DNA of 64,000 nucleotides from Candidatus Nomurabacteria bacterium (GTDB lineage: Bacteria; Patescibacteriota; Saccharimonadia; Saccharimonadales; UBA7683), in the NCBI GenBank assembly GCA_020631865.1, contig JACKGS010000004.1:1-64000 (forward strand), in the 5' to 3' direction. The stretch's first letter is position 1; each line of letters opens with the position of its first letter. Positions 26,782 to 35,440 of this stretch are shown here, one piece after another. A program made the translations under genes and the position numbers. The notes under the pieces are model-generated. The model was not told where the DNA came from, searched no databases, and worked only from the letters and a program-made list of their open reading frames with translations.

Positions 26782-27615
26782 TCATAGAGTGCCTCCGATA
26801 TTAGGCTTAGGGGCTTGCCCTACGCCCTTGGTTGTTATCGGCACGTTAAGATTATTCATATTATTAAGAGTTTGCCTGGTGGCAGTGTCTGGGTTGTAGG
26901 CGTTGTAATAAAGCTCTATCAGCTCCTGAGTATCAAGGGGCATAGATTGCACACCTATCTGCAGCAAACCATTCATGATACTCTGAACACGGTTTTTTAG
27001 TTCTGTCTTTGCCTTTTCTAGTAGAGATTCATCTATAGACACTTTATTTTTATTATTTCCTCCACCAAATAGCCCGCCCATTAGCCCGGCACTGCTCTTA
27101 ACTGCCTGCCCTGCATTTAATTGAGAAAAGTAAGGTACCACTATATAGAACTGTTTACTCATTATATTGGTTTGCTGCACAAGATCATCAATAAAATACA
27201 TGTAATCTTCCATTAGCATCCCAAGAAGCATGTTGTCTATTTCGTGTCTTTGTTTATTAAGCCGATCTAGATATGGTGTCATATCTATTTTACGAGAACG
27301 CATAAATATTTGTATATCAAAATACAAGGAGTTTAAAAAGCTTTGGTAGGCATATTCTACGGCCTCTTGCTCTGCGGGGCTCATTAAGTCAAAATTGATA
27401 CTTTTAGCCATCACAACGGCCCTAAAGCTACCGTCCCTCATTATTACAATACCATCACGAATCGCAGCGATTTGAAGTGAATTTTGAGTACTGTTAGGGT
27501 TAATGGGTGGCTTAGCTACTTGAGGCTGAGCATGTTGAACACCAGGTAGTACTGCTCTTTGCTGAGCGGGTTGAGGTTGTTGAACTGGTATTTGTGATTG
27601 ACCCTGTGGTTGCAT
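26782..27615 (-). CDS. Detached VirB4 N-terminal domain protein
   Basis: A 277-residue protein with a Gln/Pro-rich first 40 residues, then QIAAIRDGIVIMRDGSFRAV and YAYQSFLNSLYFDIQIFMRS. This is the pattern seen at the N-terminus of TraC/VirB4 proteins. The later part has a Gly/Asn-rich loop (LMGGLFGGGNNKNK). It precedes the VirB4 gene by 79 bases on the same strand. I infer that it reconstitutes full VirB4 in trans. Confidence 0.75.
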   Translation of the reverse strand: MQPQGQSQIPVQQPQPAQQRAVLPGVQHAQPQVAKPPINPNSTQNSLQIAAIRDGIVIMRDGSFRAVVMAKSINFDLMSPAEQEAVEYAYQSFLNSLYFDIQIFMRSRKIDMTPYLDRLNKQRHEIDNMLLGMLMEDYMYFIDDLVQQTNIMSKQFYIVVPYFSQLNAGQAVKSSAGLMGGLFGGGNNKNKVSIDESLLEKAKTELKNRVQSIMNGLLQIGVQSMPLDTQELIELYYNAYNPDTATRQTLNNMNNLNVPITTKGVGQAPKPNIGGTL

Positions 27616-27740
27616 AAGACTCTATTTGTTACCTATAGATTATGACACGTATATGCTTACATGTGAAGCAATACTCGCGATATTATGGACAAAAGATACT
27701 TATTGGTAGAATGACAAACTATGATTCACCAGAGGTTTAA

Positions 27741-28631
27741 TTAGGAGTTGTGGGAAATTGTAATTTCAGTTTCATCTGAGGCTGCCACCTCTTGCTGCTC
27801 TGGTTGATGGCTTGTGTTAACACCAGAGGCTTTAGATGCGTCTTCAGCACCGCTAACAGTAGGTTCTTTCGTCTCAATCGGTTCTATTACCTTCTGGTGT
27901 AGCTCTTCGGCTGTGTGTTTTTTGGAAAGCTGAATTCCGATATCAGATTGACTTTGTGGTGAAGCAATGGCCTCTGCCCGTGCTTTATCGATAACCTCCA
28001 TGGCATGTGTCCGACTGCTCGTTTCAACCTGATTAATACGATTATCAAAATCTCTAGCGACTAAACTGGTCGAGGAGTCCATAATATCAGCTGGTTGCAT
28101 ATATGTTTGCTGAATAGTCATCTGACCCGGCGCCTCTTGGGGATGAACTAACCTATTGTTAGAATCAACAGTACTCACTAAATTAGGATTCTGCCAATCA
28201 GCCATCTGTTTACTCGCCCATCCCCTGGAGTCCATCATTATAGAAAGTTTAGCAAGTCTGCTAGCTGCTTCTTCACCACTAAAGTCCTTTGTATAGCGGT
28301 GTTCTACTTTTGGAGGGGCGGTAATAATCACATGATCTTCATGACCTTCTTGGCTCCAGATGCGTGTCCTGGGCTTGAAATAGAAAGTTAATGCTGATGC
28401 TAGAAAAACCTCAATCGGCTGGTCTTTTCTTTGATACAAACCAAGCACTAAAAATATTAACGTTGGGGGCAGCCAAATAAGTGAAGCTAAAGGATGTATT
28501 TTAGTAAAAAAGAAGAATGTTAAGTACCCAAAACCTATTCCCACTACTGTCATGATAAACTGCTTTAAGCTTAAAAAGCCAACCAGCTTATCGTCAGCTT
28601 CGACATCCTGAGGAACCATATGTGTAGCCAT
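27741..28631 (-). CDS. PrgI-family membrane protein
   Basis: A 296-residue protein with an N-terminal PrgI domain (MVPQDVEADDKLVGFLSLKQ) and two membrane helices (about residues 28-70), the VirB3-like partner in Gram-positive systems. An unusually long cytoplasmic tail (about 120-296), rich in Gln, Glu and Ser, follows. TATAAT (28639-28644, minus strand) lies seven bases before the ATG, so this is the leaderless first gene of the minus-strand VirB4 group. Confidence 0.85.
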   Translation of the reverse strand: MATHMVPQDVEADDKLVGFLSLKQFIMTVVGIGFGYLTFFFFTKIHPLASLIWLPPTLIFLVLGLYQRKDQPIEVFLASALTFYFKPRTRIWSQEGHEDHVIITAPPKVEHRYTKDFSGEEAASRLAKLSIMMDSRGWASKQMADWQNPNLVSTVDSNNRLVHPQEAPGQMTIQQTYMQPADIMDSSTSLVARDFDNRINQVETSSRTHAMEVIDKARAEAIASPQSQSDIGIQLSKKHTAEELHQKVIEPIETKEPTVSGAEDASKASGVNTSHQPEQQEVAASDETEITISHNS

Positions 28632-28845
28632 TAGGGCTATTATACAGTTTTACATCAAAGCGTAAAACCCCCAGACTACTGGACAAACTTGGATTACGCT
28701 ACACGAGTTAGCGGAAACTTAATACAAATTTTCAGTTAATACACCACGTAATTTACAAACTAAGAAACTACTGATTAAAATGATTTCAATTGTGCTTATA
28801 CTAATTATGTTGTGATCAGTTTTCCATTTTCAGAATAAATGTACA

Positions 28846-31302
28846 TTATGGCGTACCGGTTGGTGGTGGTAGGTTATTTCGCCTTTGAATTTCTGTATTA
28901 ATATGATTAGCCGCGCTTTCGTGTATATCAATATTGGCTTGTATTGATGCCGTATTGCCTCCATTTGTTGCCGCAGATCTAAGATCCGACCTTAGCTTAC
29001 CAAGCTCTCTGCTGGTTTCGGTAGCCGCACCTGCAAGATCTTGGTTGGAAACGTTACCACCGCTAAGGTTAGGTATGCCTGAAGGTGCACCGGCCATACC
29101 CTGTTTAACTGCATCTGCGATATCTCTTGAAGCGACTGCTTGTGGTTGGGCGGCTTGAATTTTTGGTAGGATATTTTGGTCTAGATTACCGTTGAGATTT
29201 TCATTTCCACTAACAGTCGTAAAGTCTTGGAGTATTTTACCGGAGCTATCCATAGCTGCAGTGTATTCGACACCCGATGCTTTTTGTGTTGATTTAACCG
29301 CTGGAGTTGCATCGGACATGGTGTTTACTCTGGCAGCGTCAAGGTCGGCCTGTGATCTAGCATGTCCATTTTCTCCCCTTGTTTCAGTTGTTAAGTGTGA
29401 TGCGAATGCTTTTATGTCGCCATGTCTGCTTGAGGTAAATTGGTCGTGCTCAGCAGCTCGTTCATCCCCAGATGCCCGGGCATGATCTTGTACGTCACGT
29501 AACCTTGTCTCATCCTTGAAGTCTACCAGTATATCTTTTGCGGCATTTCTTTCCGCCATGGTCTTGCCATGCTTAGCTTGTTCCTGTGCATTATTAAGTA
29601 CGTCTTCCTGAGTCCAGTTATTGGCTTTTGCTCGCTGGTCAAACTTGATCTTCTGAATTTCACGCTGCTCTTTGTCGTACTTGTCTGTAGCCTGCCCTTT
29701 GAGTGCCTCTGTGTAATCTCTATTGGCTTCCCGCCTCCATGGGTTAAGTCCTGCTCCACCATAGGCCTGTCTTCGTCGAAGCGTGCCCAATGCACCACCA
29801 GCCTGTAGACTTTCTTCAAATCCGCGTTGTTTCTGAGCCTGCTTAATCTCTTTTTTCCTAGCTTTTGCGCGGCCATAATTTGAATTATCTTTGGCAGTTT
29901 TAGCTCTATCGATAAGACCCTTACTGCTGTCGTTAATTTTACCTGTGATGGTTCCTAGAGCTCCGCCCACCATCTTGAACGCTGTGGGGAGCATAAAGTA
30001 CGGTAACAGCAGTGCTATTATCATTAAGAATGCATTTATAATATCACCAATCGCACCGTCGTCACCAGGGTTTGTTTGTCCAATAACACCCGATATCATT
30101 ATGCCCGCTCCAAATAATATCATCGCATATGGATATACAAAGAGTACTTGCGTAAATGCTTTCCACCACTTTTTGAACCATTGCTCACCACCAGGGATTG
30201 CCCAAGCCATAAATGCTAACGGCGCGGCTATTACAAGCAGTATAATAATGATTCTACGTACTAAAAAGACGACAAATGCAATTATCATAGCAAGTAATAC
30301 AAAAGCAAGGATTGGCAAAAGTATCGCCCCGGCTGATGCAAAAATAGCAAATACAATTGTACCTATACTTGCTGCTACTGCCCCCTGAAATATAGTGCCA
30401 CCCTGGTTAACTGCATCATTGGCCGTTGATTCTGCTGCATTTTCAGACGTAGCATCCAGTCCCTTTTTAAGACCGCTGTCAACAGAGGCTGTATAAGGGT
30501 TTACCATTACAGATTGAATGCCAATGCCCACATAGTTTACTCCTGATATAACTGTTGAGCATATAATCCAAGATAGGTTTGCTGCGATAGCGGCAATAAT
30601 AATTTTTGGCAGCACCTTCTTTACAGTATATGAACTGAAAATACTCATATCTAGTGCCGTAGAAATAATCATTATTAAAAACCCTATTATTAGGAAGATG
30701 TTGCTAATATTTAGTACGTTTCTCCACATCTTCTTAAGGATGTTAGTGCCTTCTGCGCCAAGGCTTGTAAAGCTTGTGCAGTTTTTGTCATCTATAGAGC
30801 TGGTAGCACAATCGGCTTTGTAGGCTTTATTTACTTCGTCATTATTTTTTGTTGGGTCAAATAACATCAATCGGTTTAATGTTTTATTCAAGAAGTTGAT
30901 TGCACCAGTCATCAGGCCCGATACTCCACACACAAACCACTTTAATGGATTTTTAGCAAAATCAATTACGCCCCCCACCTTGTCTGCGGCTTGCGCTCCC
31001 CAGCCAACGGCCGTACTAGAACCAAGTGTTGCAGCTTGCACAAAATCGTTGTTAGCTACATCGCTGACCTTGTCCCAAAAGCCTTTTTCTTTGGGGCCTG
31101 AGTCATAGCATGAGATTCCAGCGCTAACCGATTCTGCTCCACCCTCTCCACCAGTTGCCGAAGGGTCTGTAGTTACTTGATCTTGTGCATATACTACACT
31201 GTTTCTAGTGCTTACGAAATAATTAACATATGCCGGGGCAATAAGATTAAGTGTCGTTAATACGATGAAGGTAAACACTGTAAATTTTGTATATAGTTTC
31301 AT
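28846..31302 (-). CDS. TrbL/VirB6-like polytopic membrane protein
   Basis: An 818-residue protein with a signal sequence (1-40) and an outer region with a Cys. About seven membrane helices (about 195-455) include AFVLLAMIIAFVVFLVRRII. A long cytoplasmic tail (460-818), highly charged then Gly/Ala/Asn-rich, ends NNLPPPTGTP. In type IV systems this family forms the inner-membrane channel. It lies between PrgI and the divergent pilin-like array. It could instead be annotated only as a conserved membrane protein, but position and topology support the VirB6 role. Confidence 0.78.
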   Translation of the reverse strand: MKLYTKFTVFTFIVLTTLNLIAPAYVNYFVSTRNSVVYAQDQVTTDPSATGGEGGAESVSAGISCYDSGPKEKGFWDKVSDVANNDFVQAATLGSSTAVGWGAQAADKVGGVIDFAKNPLKWFVCGVSGLMTGAINFLNKTLNRLMLFDPTKNNDEVNKAYKADCATSSIDDKNCTSFTSLGAEGTNILKKMWRNVLNISNIFLIIGFLIMIISTALDMSIFSSYTVKKVLPKIIIAAIAANLSWIICSTVISGVNYVGIGIQSVMVNPYTASVDSGLKKGLDATSENAAESTANDAVNQGGTIFQGAVAASIGTIVFAIFASAGAILLPILAFVLLAMIIAFVVFLVRRIIIILLVIAAPLAFMAWAIPGGEQWFKKWWKAFTQVLFVYPYAMILFGAGIMISGVIGQTNPGDDGAIGDIINAFLMIIALLLPYFMLPTAFKMVGGALGTITGKINDSSKGLIDRAKTAKDNSNYGRAKARKKEIKQAQKQRGFEESLQAGGALGTLRRRQAYGGAGLNPWRREANRDYTEALKGQATDKYDKEQREIQKIKFDQRAKANNWTQEDVLNNAQEQAKHGKTMAERNAAKDILVDFKDETRLRDVQDHARASGDERAAEHDQFTSSRHGDIKAFASHLTTETRGENGHARSQADLDAARVNTMSDATPAVKSTQKASGVEYTAAMDSSGKILQDFTTVSGNENLNGNLDQNILPKIQAAQPQAVASRDIADAVKQGMAGAPSGIPNLSGGNVSNQDLAGAATETSRELGKLRSDLRSAATNGGNTASIQANIDIHESAANHINTEIQRRNNLPPPTGTP

Positions 31303-31421
31303 AATATGTAGAACTGCTAAATGTAATTATTTATTTTCTGAATATTCATATGCTTTTAATACTACACCATTTTGGGACTCTTTAATATACGTGATGTGTT
31401 TCTTTTGCTATTATTGAATAT

Positions 31422-31847
31422 ATGAGGAAACTATATCTATTTATTTTGACACTAACTATAATGCTCATTCAAATAGGAGGTTCGGTACGTGCGGTGTTGG
31501 CGACAAATATCTGTCATCCATCCGGCGGCGTAGATCCCTCAAGCACTAGTACATGTGACACCGAAGGTATATGGAAGGCAATAAACTCAAATACATCATC
31601 TATGACCTCTGGTTCAGAGACAATTGATCGGTTAGTTCAATCAACCGTAGACCTTTTTTCGGCTGTCACGGGTATTGTTATTGTGTTAAGTATTGTAATT
31701 GGCGGCATACAATATATGACCGCCCGCGATAACGTTAAGCAGGTGGCTGCGGCAAAAAATAGAATACTAATGTCGGTGCTCTCCCTTGTATTATTTATAT
31801 TTGCATACACCATTTTACAGTGGCTGGTACCGGGTGGAACATTCTAG
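31422..31847 (+). CDS. VirB2/TrbC-like small membrane protein 1
   Basis: A 141-residue protein: signal sequence (1-27), paired cysteines in NICHPSGGVDPSSTSTC, then two helices flanking IQYMTARDNVKQVAAAKNRI, the position of the conserved GGDS-AKNT loop in its paralogues. This loop is the most divergent of the seven. TATTAT (31409-31414) is seven bases before the ATG, so a leaderless mRNA starts the array. Confidence 0.8.
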   Translation: MRKLYLFILTLTIMLIQIGGSVRAVLATNICHPSGGVDPSSTSTCDTEGIWKAINSNTSSMTSGSETIDRLVQSTVDLFSAVTGIVIVLSIVIGGIQYMTARDNVKQVAAAKNRILMSVLSLVLFIFAYTILQWLVPGGTF

Positions 31848-31943
31848 AACATCAAATAGCCGTATTGGCCAAAGGGGCGTCATTACTGAACTCTAGGTTA
31901 CTATTGCCAATCCCCACTCAGGTGTTTATTATTTAATAGAAAT

Positions 31944-32549
31944 ATGAGCAGTAAAATATATCTCGCACAAAAAAATAATCGACTAATAATTCTTGTGGTG
32001 TCTTTTTGTGCTGCTATGATAACAATATTTTTTGGACCTAACACAGTGTACGGTGCTGAATCAAATTGTAGGCGTGAAAACTTTGCAAATGATGATGCCT
32101 TCAAGTCTTGTGTTTTGGAAGAGGCACAAGACACCATAGATAATGCCAGAAACATTGCCGTAGGAGAAAACACTGTAAGCACAGGAGCGTGTCGGCCAGG
32201 GAGCGGTAGCTTAACAAGCGCCGTGTTTGTGCCTTGGTATAAGTATCTTGACGGCGAGGTGGTAGATGGCAAGTGTACGCCAGCTTTTCCTAAGACTTCA
32301 AAAAGTAATTACGATTTCGGAAAGGGTGTCCCACTTATACTCATAGCAATAATAGAGCTATTGCTTAGAATTTCTGGTTTGATTGCAATTGGTTTCGGTA
32401 TATACGGATCCATTCGGTATATCATGAGTCAGGGACAGCCAGAATCTCTAAAGGGCGCTAAAGCTACCATAACTAATGCAATAGTAGGCCTGGTTATTGT
32501 TCTGGTGGCTACTGGCTTTGTGCAATTTATTGGGAATGTTTTTAAATGA
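31944..32549 (+). CDS. VirB2/TrbC-like membrane protein 2 (long form)
   Basis: A 201-residue protein with a signal segment near 15-35 and an outer domain of about 90 residues with four cysteines. The two-helix core contains GSIRYIMSQGQPESLKGAKA, matching the conserved loop but with QGQPES in place of GGDSNG. It is longer than the other members and may be a minor or adaptor subunit. Its stop overlaps the next gene by four bases (ATGA). Confidence 0.78.
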   Translation: MSSKIYLAQKNNRLIILVVSFCAAMITIFFGPNTVYGAESNCRRENFANDDAFKSCVLEEAQDTIDNARNIAVGENTVSTGACRPGSGSLTSAVFVPWYKYLDGEVVDGKCTPAFPKTSKSNYDFGKGVPLILIAIIELLLRISGLIAIGFGIYGSIRYIMSQGQPESLKGAKATITNAIVGLVIVLVATGFVQFIGNVFK

Positions 32550-32824
32550 TAGATTTATTAGTAAGCTTTGCACAAATATCAAGCAATAGTCTTCCAAAGG
32601 CTACGGTAACATCAAGTATGCCCACCGTATTAAAGACTGTATTTGGCTTTGCTGGATTAATTAGTGTTGTGTTTGTAGCGATGGGTGGTTTAAAGTATAC
32701 TTTATCATCTGGTGATCCGCAGCAAATTAAACAAGCAAAAGATACCATACTCTATGCCCTGATTGGTTTGGTTTTAGCTGTTTCTATGTTTACGATATTT
32801 GGTTTTGTGATCGGAAAAGTATGA
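32546..32824 (+). CDS. VirB2/TrbC-like small membrane protein 3
   Basis: A 92-residue protein, the shortest of the array. Two helices flank GGLKYTLSSGDPQQIKQAKD. No obvious cleavable signal and no cysteine pair. Coupled by ATGA overlaps to both neighbours (32546-32549 and 32821-32824). Confidence 0.8.
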   Translation: MIDLLVSFAQISSNSLPKATVTSSMPTVLKTVFGFAGLISVVFVAMGGLKYTLSSGDPQQIKQAKDTILYALIGLVLAVSMFTIFGFVIGKV

Positions 32825-33219
32825 TGAGTATGCTATCAAAGTTTATTGTTGCAATACTCCTTGTCGTCAGTGTTCAGTCGGCAGTAAATGCTCAAAACAC
32901 ATTAGCGGTAGATGTTTTAGGACAGGGTTGCAATGCGGGTGGTAGCACAAAATTTTGTCAAGATGCGAATGCAAATAAAGACAAAGATAAAATGCTCGGT
33001 AAAGGCGGGCTTATGACAACCATTACGCAGCTCATTGTGCTTATTACTGGAGCAGTATCGGTCGTTATGATAATTATCGGTGGTTTACGCTATGTATTAT
33101 CATCCGGAGACTCACAAGGAGTTCATTCTGCAAAGGATACTATTTTGTACTCGCTGATTGGTCTAGTAGTGGCAATTTTCTCTCAAGTTATCGTGAGTTT
33201 TGTGTTATCAAAGTTATAG
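32821..33219 (+). CDS. VirB2/TrbC-like small membrane protein 4
   Basis: A 132-residue protein: signal peptide (1-24, ending NAQ), paired cysteines in GCNAGGSTKFC, a Lys/Asp-rich segment, then two helices with GGLRYVLSSGDSQGVHSAKD between them. The ATG overlaps the previous stop. Confidence 0.82.
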   Translation: MMSMLSKFIVAILLVVSVQSAVNAQNTLAVDVLGQGCNAGGSTKFCQDANANKDKDKMLGKGGLMTTITQLIVLITGAVSVVMIIIGGLRYVLSSGDSQGVHSAKDTILYSLIGLVVAIFSQVIVSFVLSKL

Positions 33220-33249
33220 CGATGTATATAAATTACCAAAGGAGTTCAA

Positions 33250-33711
33250 ATGAAAAAATATATGATCAGCATTTTAGCGGTAGTATTAACACTAGTGACG
33301 TTGGCTTGGCCAATTCCAGTATTGGCATCACCAGCAAGTGATGCCTGTGAAGGGATAAAGCTTGCCGGAGGCACTTGTGACAGTGGTGGTGCTGACGGAG
33401 ATGTAAAAAAACTTGTGCAAGTAATTGTTAACACACTTTCAATAATCGTTGGTGCTGCATCGGTAATTATGATTATCGTAGGTGGCTTCCGTTACGTAAT
33501 ATCTGGTGGAGATAGCAACGGAGTATCTGGTGCAAAAAATACCATCATGTATGCAATCATTGGGCTGGTGGTGGTAATTTTTGCTCAAGTGATTGTTGCA
33601 TTTGTATATTCTAACGCAACGACCAGTGGGGGTGGCTCGGGTGGTGCTGAGAAAACGAGCACACCCAAAGAGGATGCCTCTAATACTCAAAAGAAGAACT
33701 GGGTGGTCTAA
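33250..33711 (+). CDS. VirB2/TrbC-like small membrane protein 5
   Basis: A 153-residue protein with a signal peptide (1-26), Cys33/Cys43, helix 1 about 62-79, the loop RYVISGGDSNGVSGAKNT (81-98), helix 2 about 99-119, and a soluble Gly/Ser/Lys-rich tail. AAAGGAG eight bases before the ATG is a clear ribosome-binding site. The core is almost identical to the next member, so a recent duplication is likely. Confidence 0.85.
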   Translation: MKKYMISILAVVLTLVTLAWPIPVLASPASDACEGIKLAGGTCDSGGADGDVKKLVQVIVNTLSIIVGAASVIMIIVGGFRYVISGGDSNGVSGAKNTIMYAIIGLVVVIFAQVIVAFVYSNATTSGGGSGGAEKTSTPKEDASNTQKKNWVV

Positions 33712-33776
33712 CATATTTGCACGACTGACGCTGTTTGGTATAATAAGTAACATAAAAGTAATAAGAAGGAAAAGAA

Positions 33777-34181
33777 ATGATTAAAAAATTATTAACTAAA
33801 ATGAATTTAGCCGCTAGCGCATTATTATTGATCGCTGGCTTCGTAGCTGTTCCGGTGGCAGTGACCGCTCAGTCAAATATTCAAGAGAATGTCTGTAAGG
33901 GGCTTCAGGGTACGGGTGTTGATAGCTGTGAAGACGACGGCGGCGATGCATCTTTTGCCGGCCTAGCTAAAAAGATAATAAACATCTTCTCTATCGTTGT
34001 TGGTTCAGTGTCTGTGATCATGATCATCGTTGGAGGCTTCCGTTACGTTATATCTGGCGGAGATAGCAATGGAGTTTCTGGCGCTAAAAATACTATAATG
34101 TACGCAATCATTGGACTTGTGATAGTGTTGTTCGCACAGATTATCGTTAAGTTCGTTTTGACAAACACTAAAGTGAACTAA
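33777..34181 (+). CDS. VirB2/TrbC-like small membrane protein 6
   Basis: A 134-residue protein: signal peptide ending VTAQ (about 32), NVCKGLQGTGVDSC cysteine pair, helix 1 with VVGSVSVIMIIVGG, loop RYVISGGDSNGVSGAKNT, helix 2 to the C-terminus. AGAAGGAAAAG precedes the ATG. A UUCG-loop terminator follows. Confidence 0.85.
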   Translation: MIKKLLTKMNLAASALLLIAGFVAVPVAVTAQSNIQENVCKGLQGTGVDSCEDDGGDASFAGLAKKIINIFSIVVGSVSVIMIIVGGFRYVISGGDSNGVSGAKNTIMYAIIGLVIVLFAQIIVKFVLTNTKVN

Positions 34182-34198
34182 ATCATTATTAGCTGTTT

Positions 34199-34226
34199 AA
34201 ATAGCCCTTCGGGGCTATTTTTGTGT
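34199..34226 (+). terminator. Terminator after VirB2-like gene 6
   Basis: Perfect nine-base stem AAATAGCCC / GGGCTATTT with a TTCG loop (34199-34220), then TTGTGTT. It separates the last pilin-like gene, which has its own promoter. Confidence 0.85.
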
Positions 34227-34253
34227 TAATAGTTAATGTAGTATCATATGTAT

Positions 34254-34709
34254 ATGAAAATATTGCTCAAAACTTTTCTGGGAACCTTGGTATTGATGGG
34301 AGTATTTATAGCTTCGAATTTAGCTGTAATGGCTCAATCTCAGCCAGTCCAGCCTGTTACAACAACAAGAAACTCGATCCAAGATAATGTATGTAGAGGT
34401 GTATTGTCGGCCGAAACAGGTACGCTTGACAGGTCTGCGACAATTGATTCCTGTACTCAAAGTAGTGATGGTACCCAAGGTTTTGGTGCGCTTGTAAGTC
34501 GGGTCGTGAACCTGTTCTCTGTTGTTGTTGGTTCAGTCTCTGTAATCATGATCATCGTCGGCGGTTTCCGCTATATAATTTCTGGTGGTGATTCTGCCGG
34601 AGTTACCTCTGCAAAAAATACCATTTTATACGCCATTGTGGGCCTTGTGATAGTGTTGTTCTCTCAAGTTATAATCAGGTTCATTATCAGTAACTTTAAG
34701 CCGCAATAA
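34254..34709 (+). CDS. VirB2/TrbC-like small membrane protein 7
   Basis: A 151-residue protein from this start: signal peptide ending VMAQ, cysteine pair spread over about 23 residues (NVCRG ... IDSC), helix 1 with VVVGSVSVIMIIVGG, loop RYIISGGDSAGVTSAKNT, helix 2. The frame opens six bases earlier, but TATCAT (34242-34247) lies six bases before the ATG at 34254. It has its own leaderless promoter behind the terminator, so its level can differ from that of genes 1-6. Confidence 0.85.
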   Translation: MKILLKTFLGTLVLMGVFIASNLAVMAQSQPVQPVTTTRNSIQDNVCRGVLSAETGTLDRSATIDSCTQSSDGTQGFGALVSRVVNLFSVVVGSVSVIMIIVGGFRYIISGGDSAGVTSAKNTILYAIVGLVIVLFSQVIIRFIISNFKPQ

Positions 34710-34742
34710 GTCCTTATCTAAGGACAAGGACAAGGACTTTGC
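34708..34742 (+). terminator. Terminator-like hairpin closing the pilin-like array
   Basis: AAGTCCTT (34708-34715) pairs with AAGGACTT (34732-34739) across AGGACA repeats, overlapping the TAA stop; a short T stretch follows. No gene lies between here and the Hsp20 gene. Confidence 0.55.
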
Positions 34743-34802
34743 GTGCTAGAAGATGCATCATATACCCTTCTGCTTTAGTTTTGTTTAGAGTGTCAAGGAA
34801 GT

Positions 34803-34829
34803 AAAAGAGCGCAAATGATGCGCTCTTTA
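34803..34829 (-). terminator. Terminator downstream of the Hsp20 gene
   Basis: Perfect stem AAAGAGCGC (34804-34812) / GCGCTCTTT (34820-34828), seven-base loop. In the minus direction the stem ends in TTTT; it may also stop plus-strand readthrough. Confidence 0.7.
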
Positions 34830-34847
34830 ATTAAGTTACAAAGCAGT

Positions 34848-35345
34848 CTAACTTATAGTTATCTTCTTAACAGTCTCTTGTTTAACTTTGTCGAAGCTAA
34901 TGGTTAATACACCATCTTTTAGGACTGCCTCTACCTCGTCTTCTTTAACTGGTACTGGTAATGCCAGTGTTCTACTAAATTCACCCCAGTAGCACTCTTG
35001 AATATGATAATTTTCGGTGTCAGACTCTTCCCCGCTAGAAAGTGTTCCGCGAATAGTTAGCGTGTTATCAGAGATGCTAACATCTAGGTCATTCTTGTTA
35101 ACGCCAGCAGTTCTGGCCTTTACATACAGCCTCTCTTTTGTTTCATATACATCAACTGCCAACATTCCTGGCATGTCTTGCATCTGTTCGTCATCCCAGT
35201 CGTCATCGGACGACTGCTGTGTTGTACTGGCTGGTTCACTTGGTTGTTGGTCAGCAATGCCCATTGGTGTTGAATCATCTAAGAATGCAGCTGTTAACTC
35301 ATCTTCCATCAATAGATCGTTGTTATCATTTTGGCGTCGTGCCAT
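34848..35345 (-). CDS. Small heat-shock protein, Hsp20 family
   Basis: A 165-residue chaperone. A disordered acidic N-terminus (1-60) is followed by the alpha-crystallin domain (about 62-160): AVDVYETKERLYVKARTAGV, then GEFSRTLALPVPVKEDEVEA and LKDGVLTISF. It prevents aggregation of unfolded proteins. Monocistronic with its own terminator. No CIRCE element was seen upstream. Confidence 0.93.
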   Translation of the reverse strand: MARRQNDNNDLLMEDELTAAFLDDSTPMGIADQQPSEPASTTQQSSDDDWDDEQMQDMPGMLAVDVYETKERLYVKARTAGVNKNDLDVSISDNTLTIRGTLSSGEESDTENYHIQECYWGEFSRTLALPVPVKEDEVEAVLKDGVLTISFDKVKQETVKKITIS

Positions 35346-35440
35346 ATCCGTCCTCCACTTTCTCGCAGTTTTAATAACTGTTTGAATTATAGCTAAAATT
35401 GTTGCTGATATGCAATAATTGTTTTGGAGATGTTGTAAAA

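Noticed and set aside
29523..29876. Minus-strand frame overlapping the TrbL/VirB6-like tail
   Set aside because: Out-of-frame reading of the charged tail, Lys/Arg-rich without motif.
18239..34709. Complete conjugative element (ICE or plasmid)
   Set aside because: No relaxase, coupling ATPase, integrase or attachment repeats flank the locus; it abuts dnaN and housekeeping genes.
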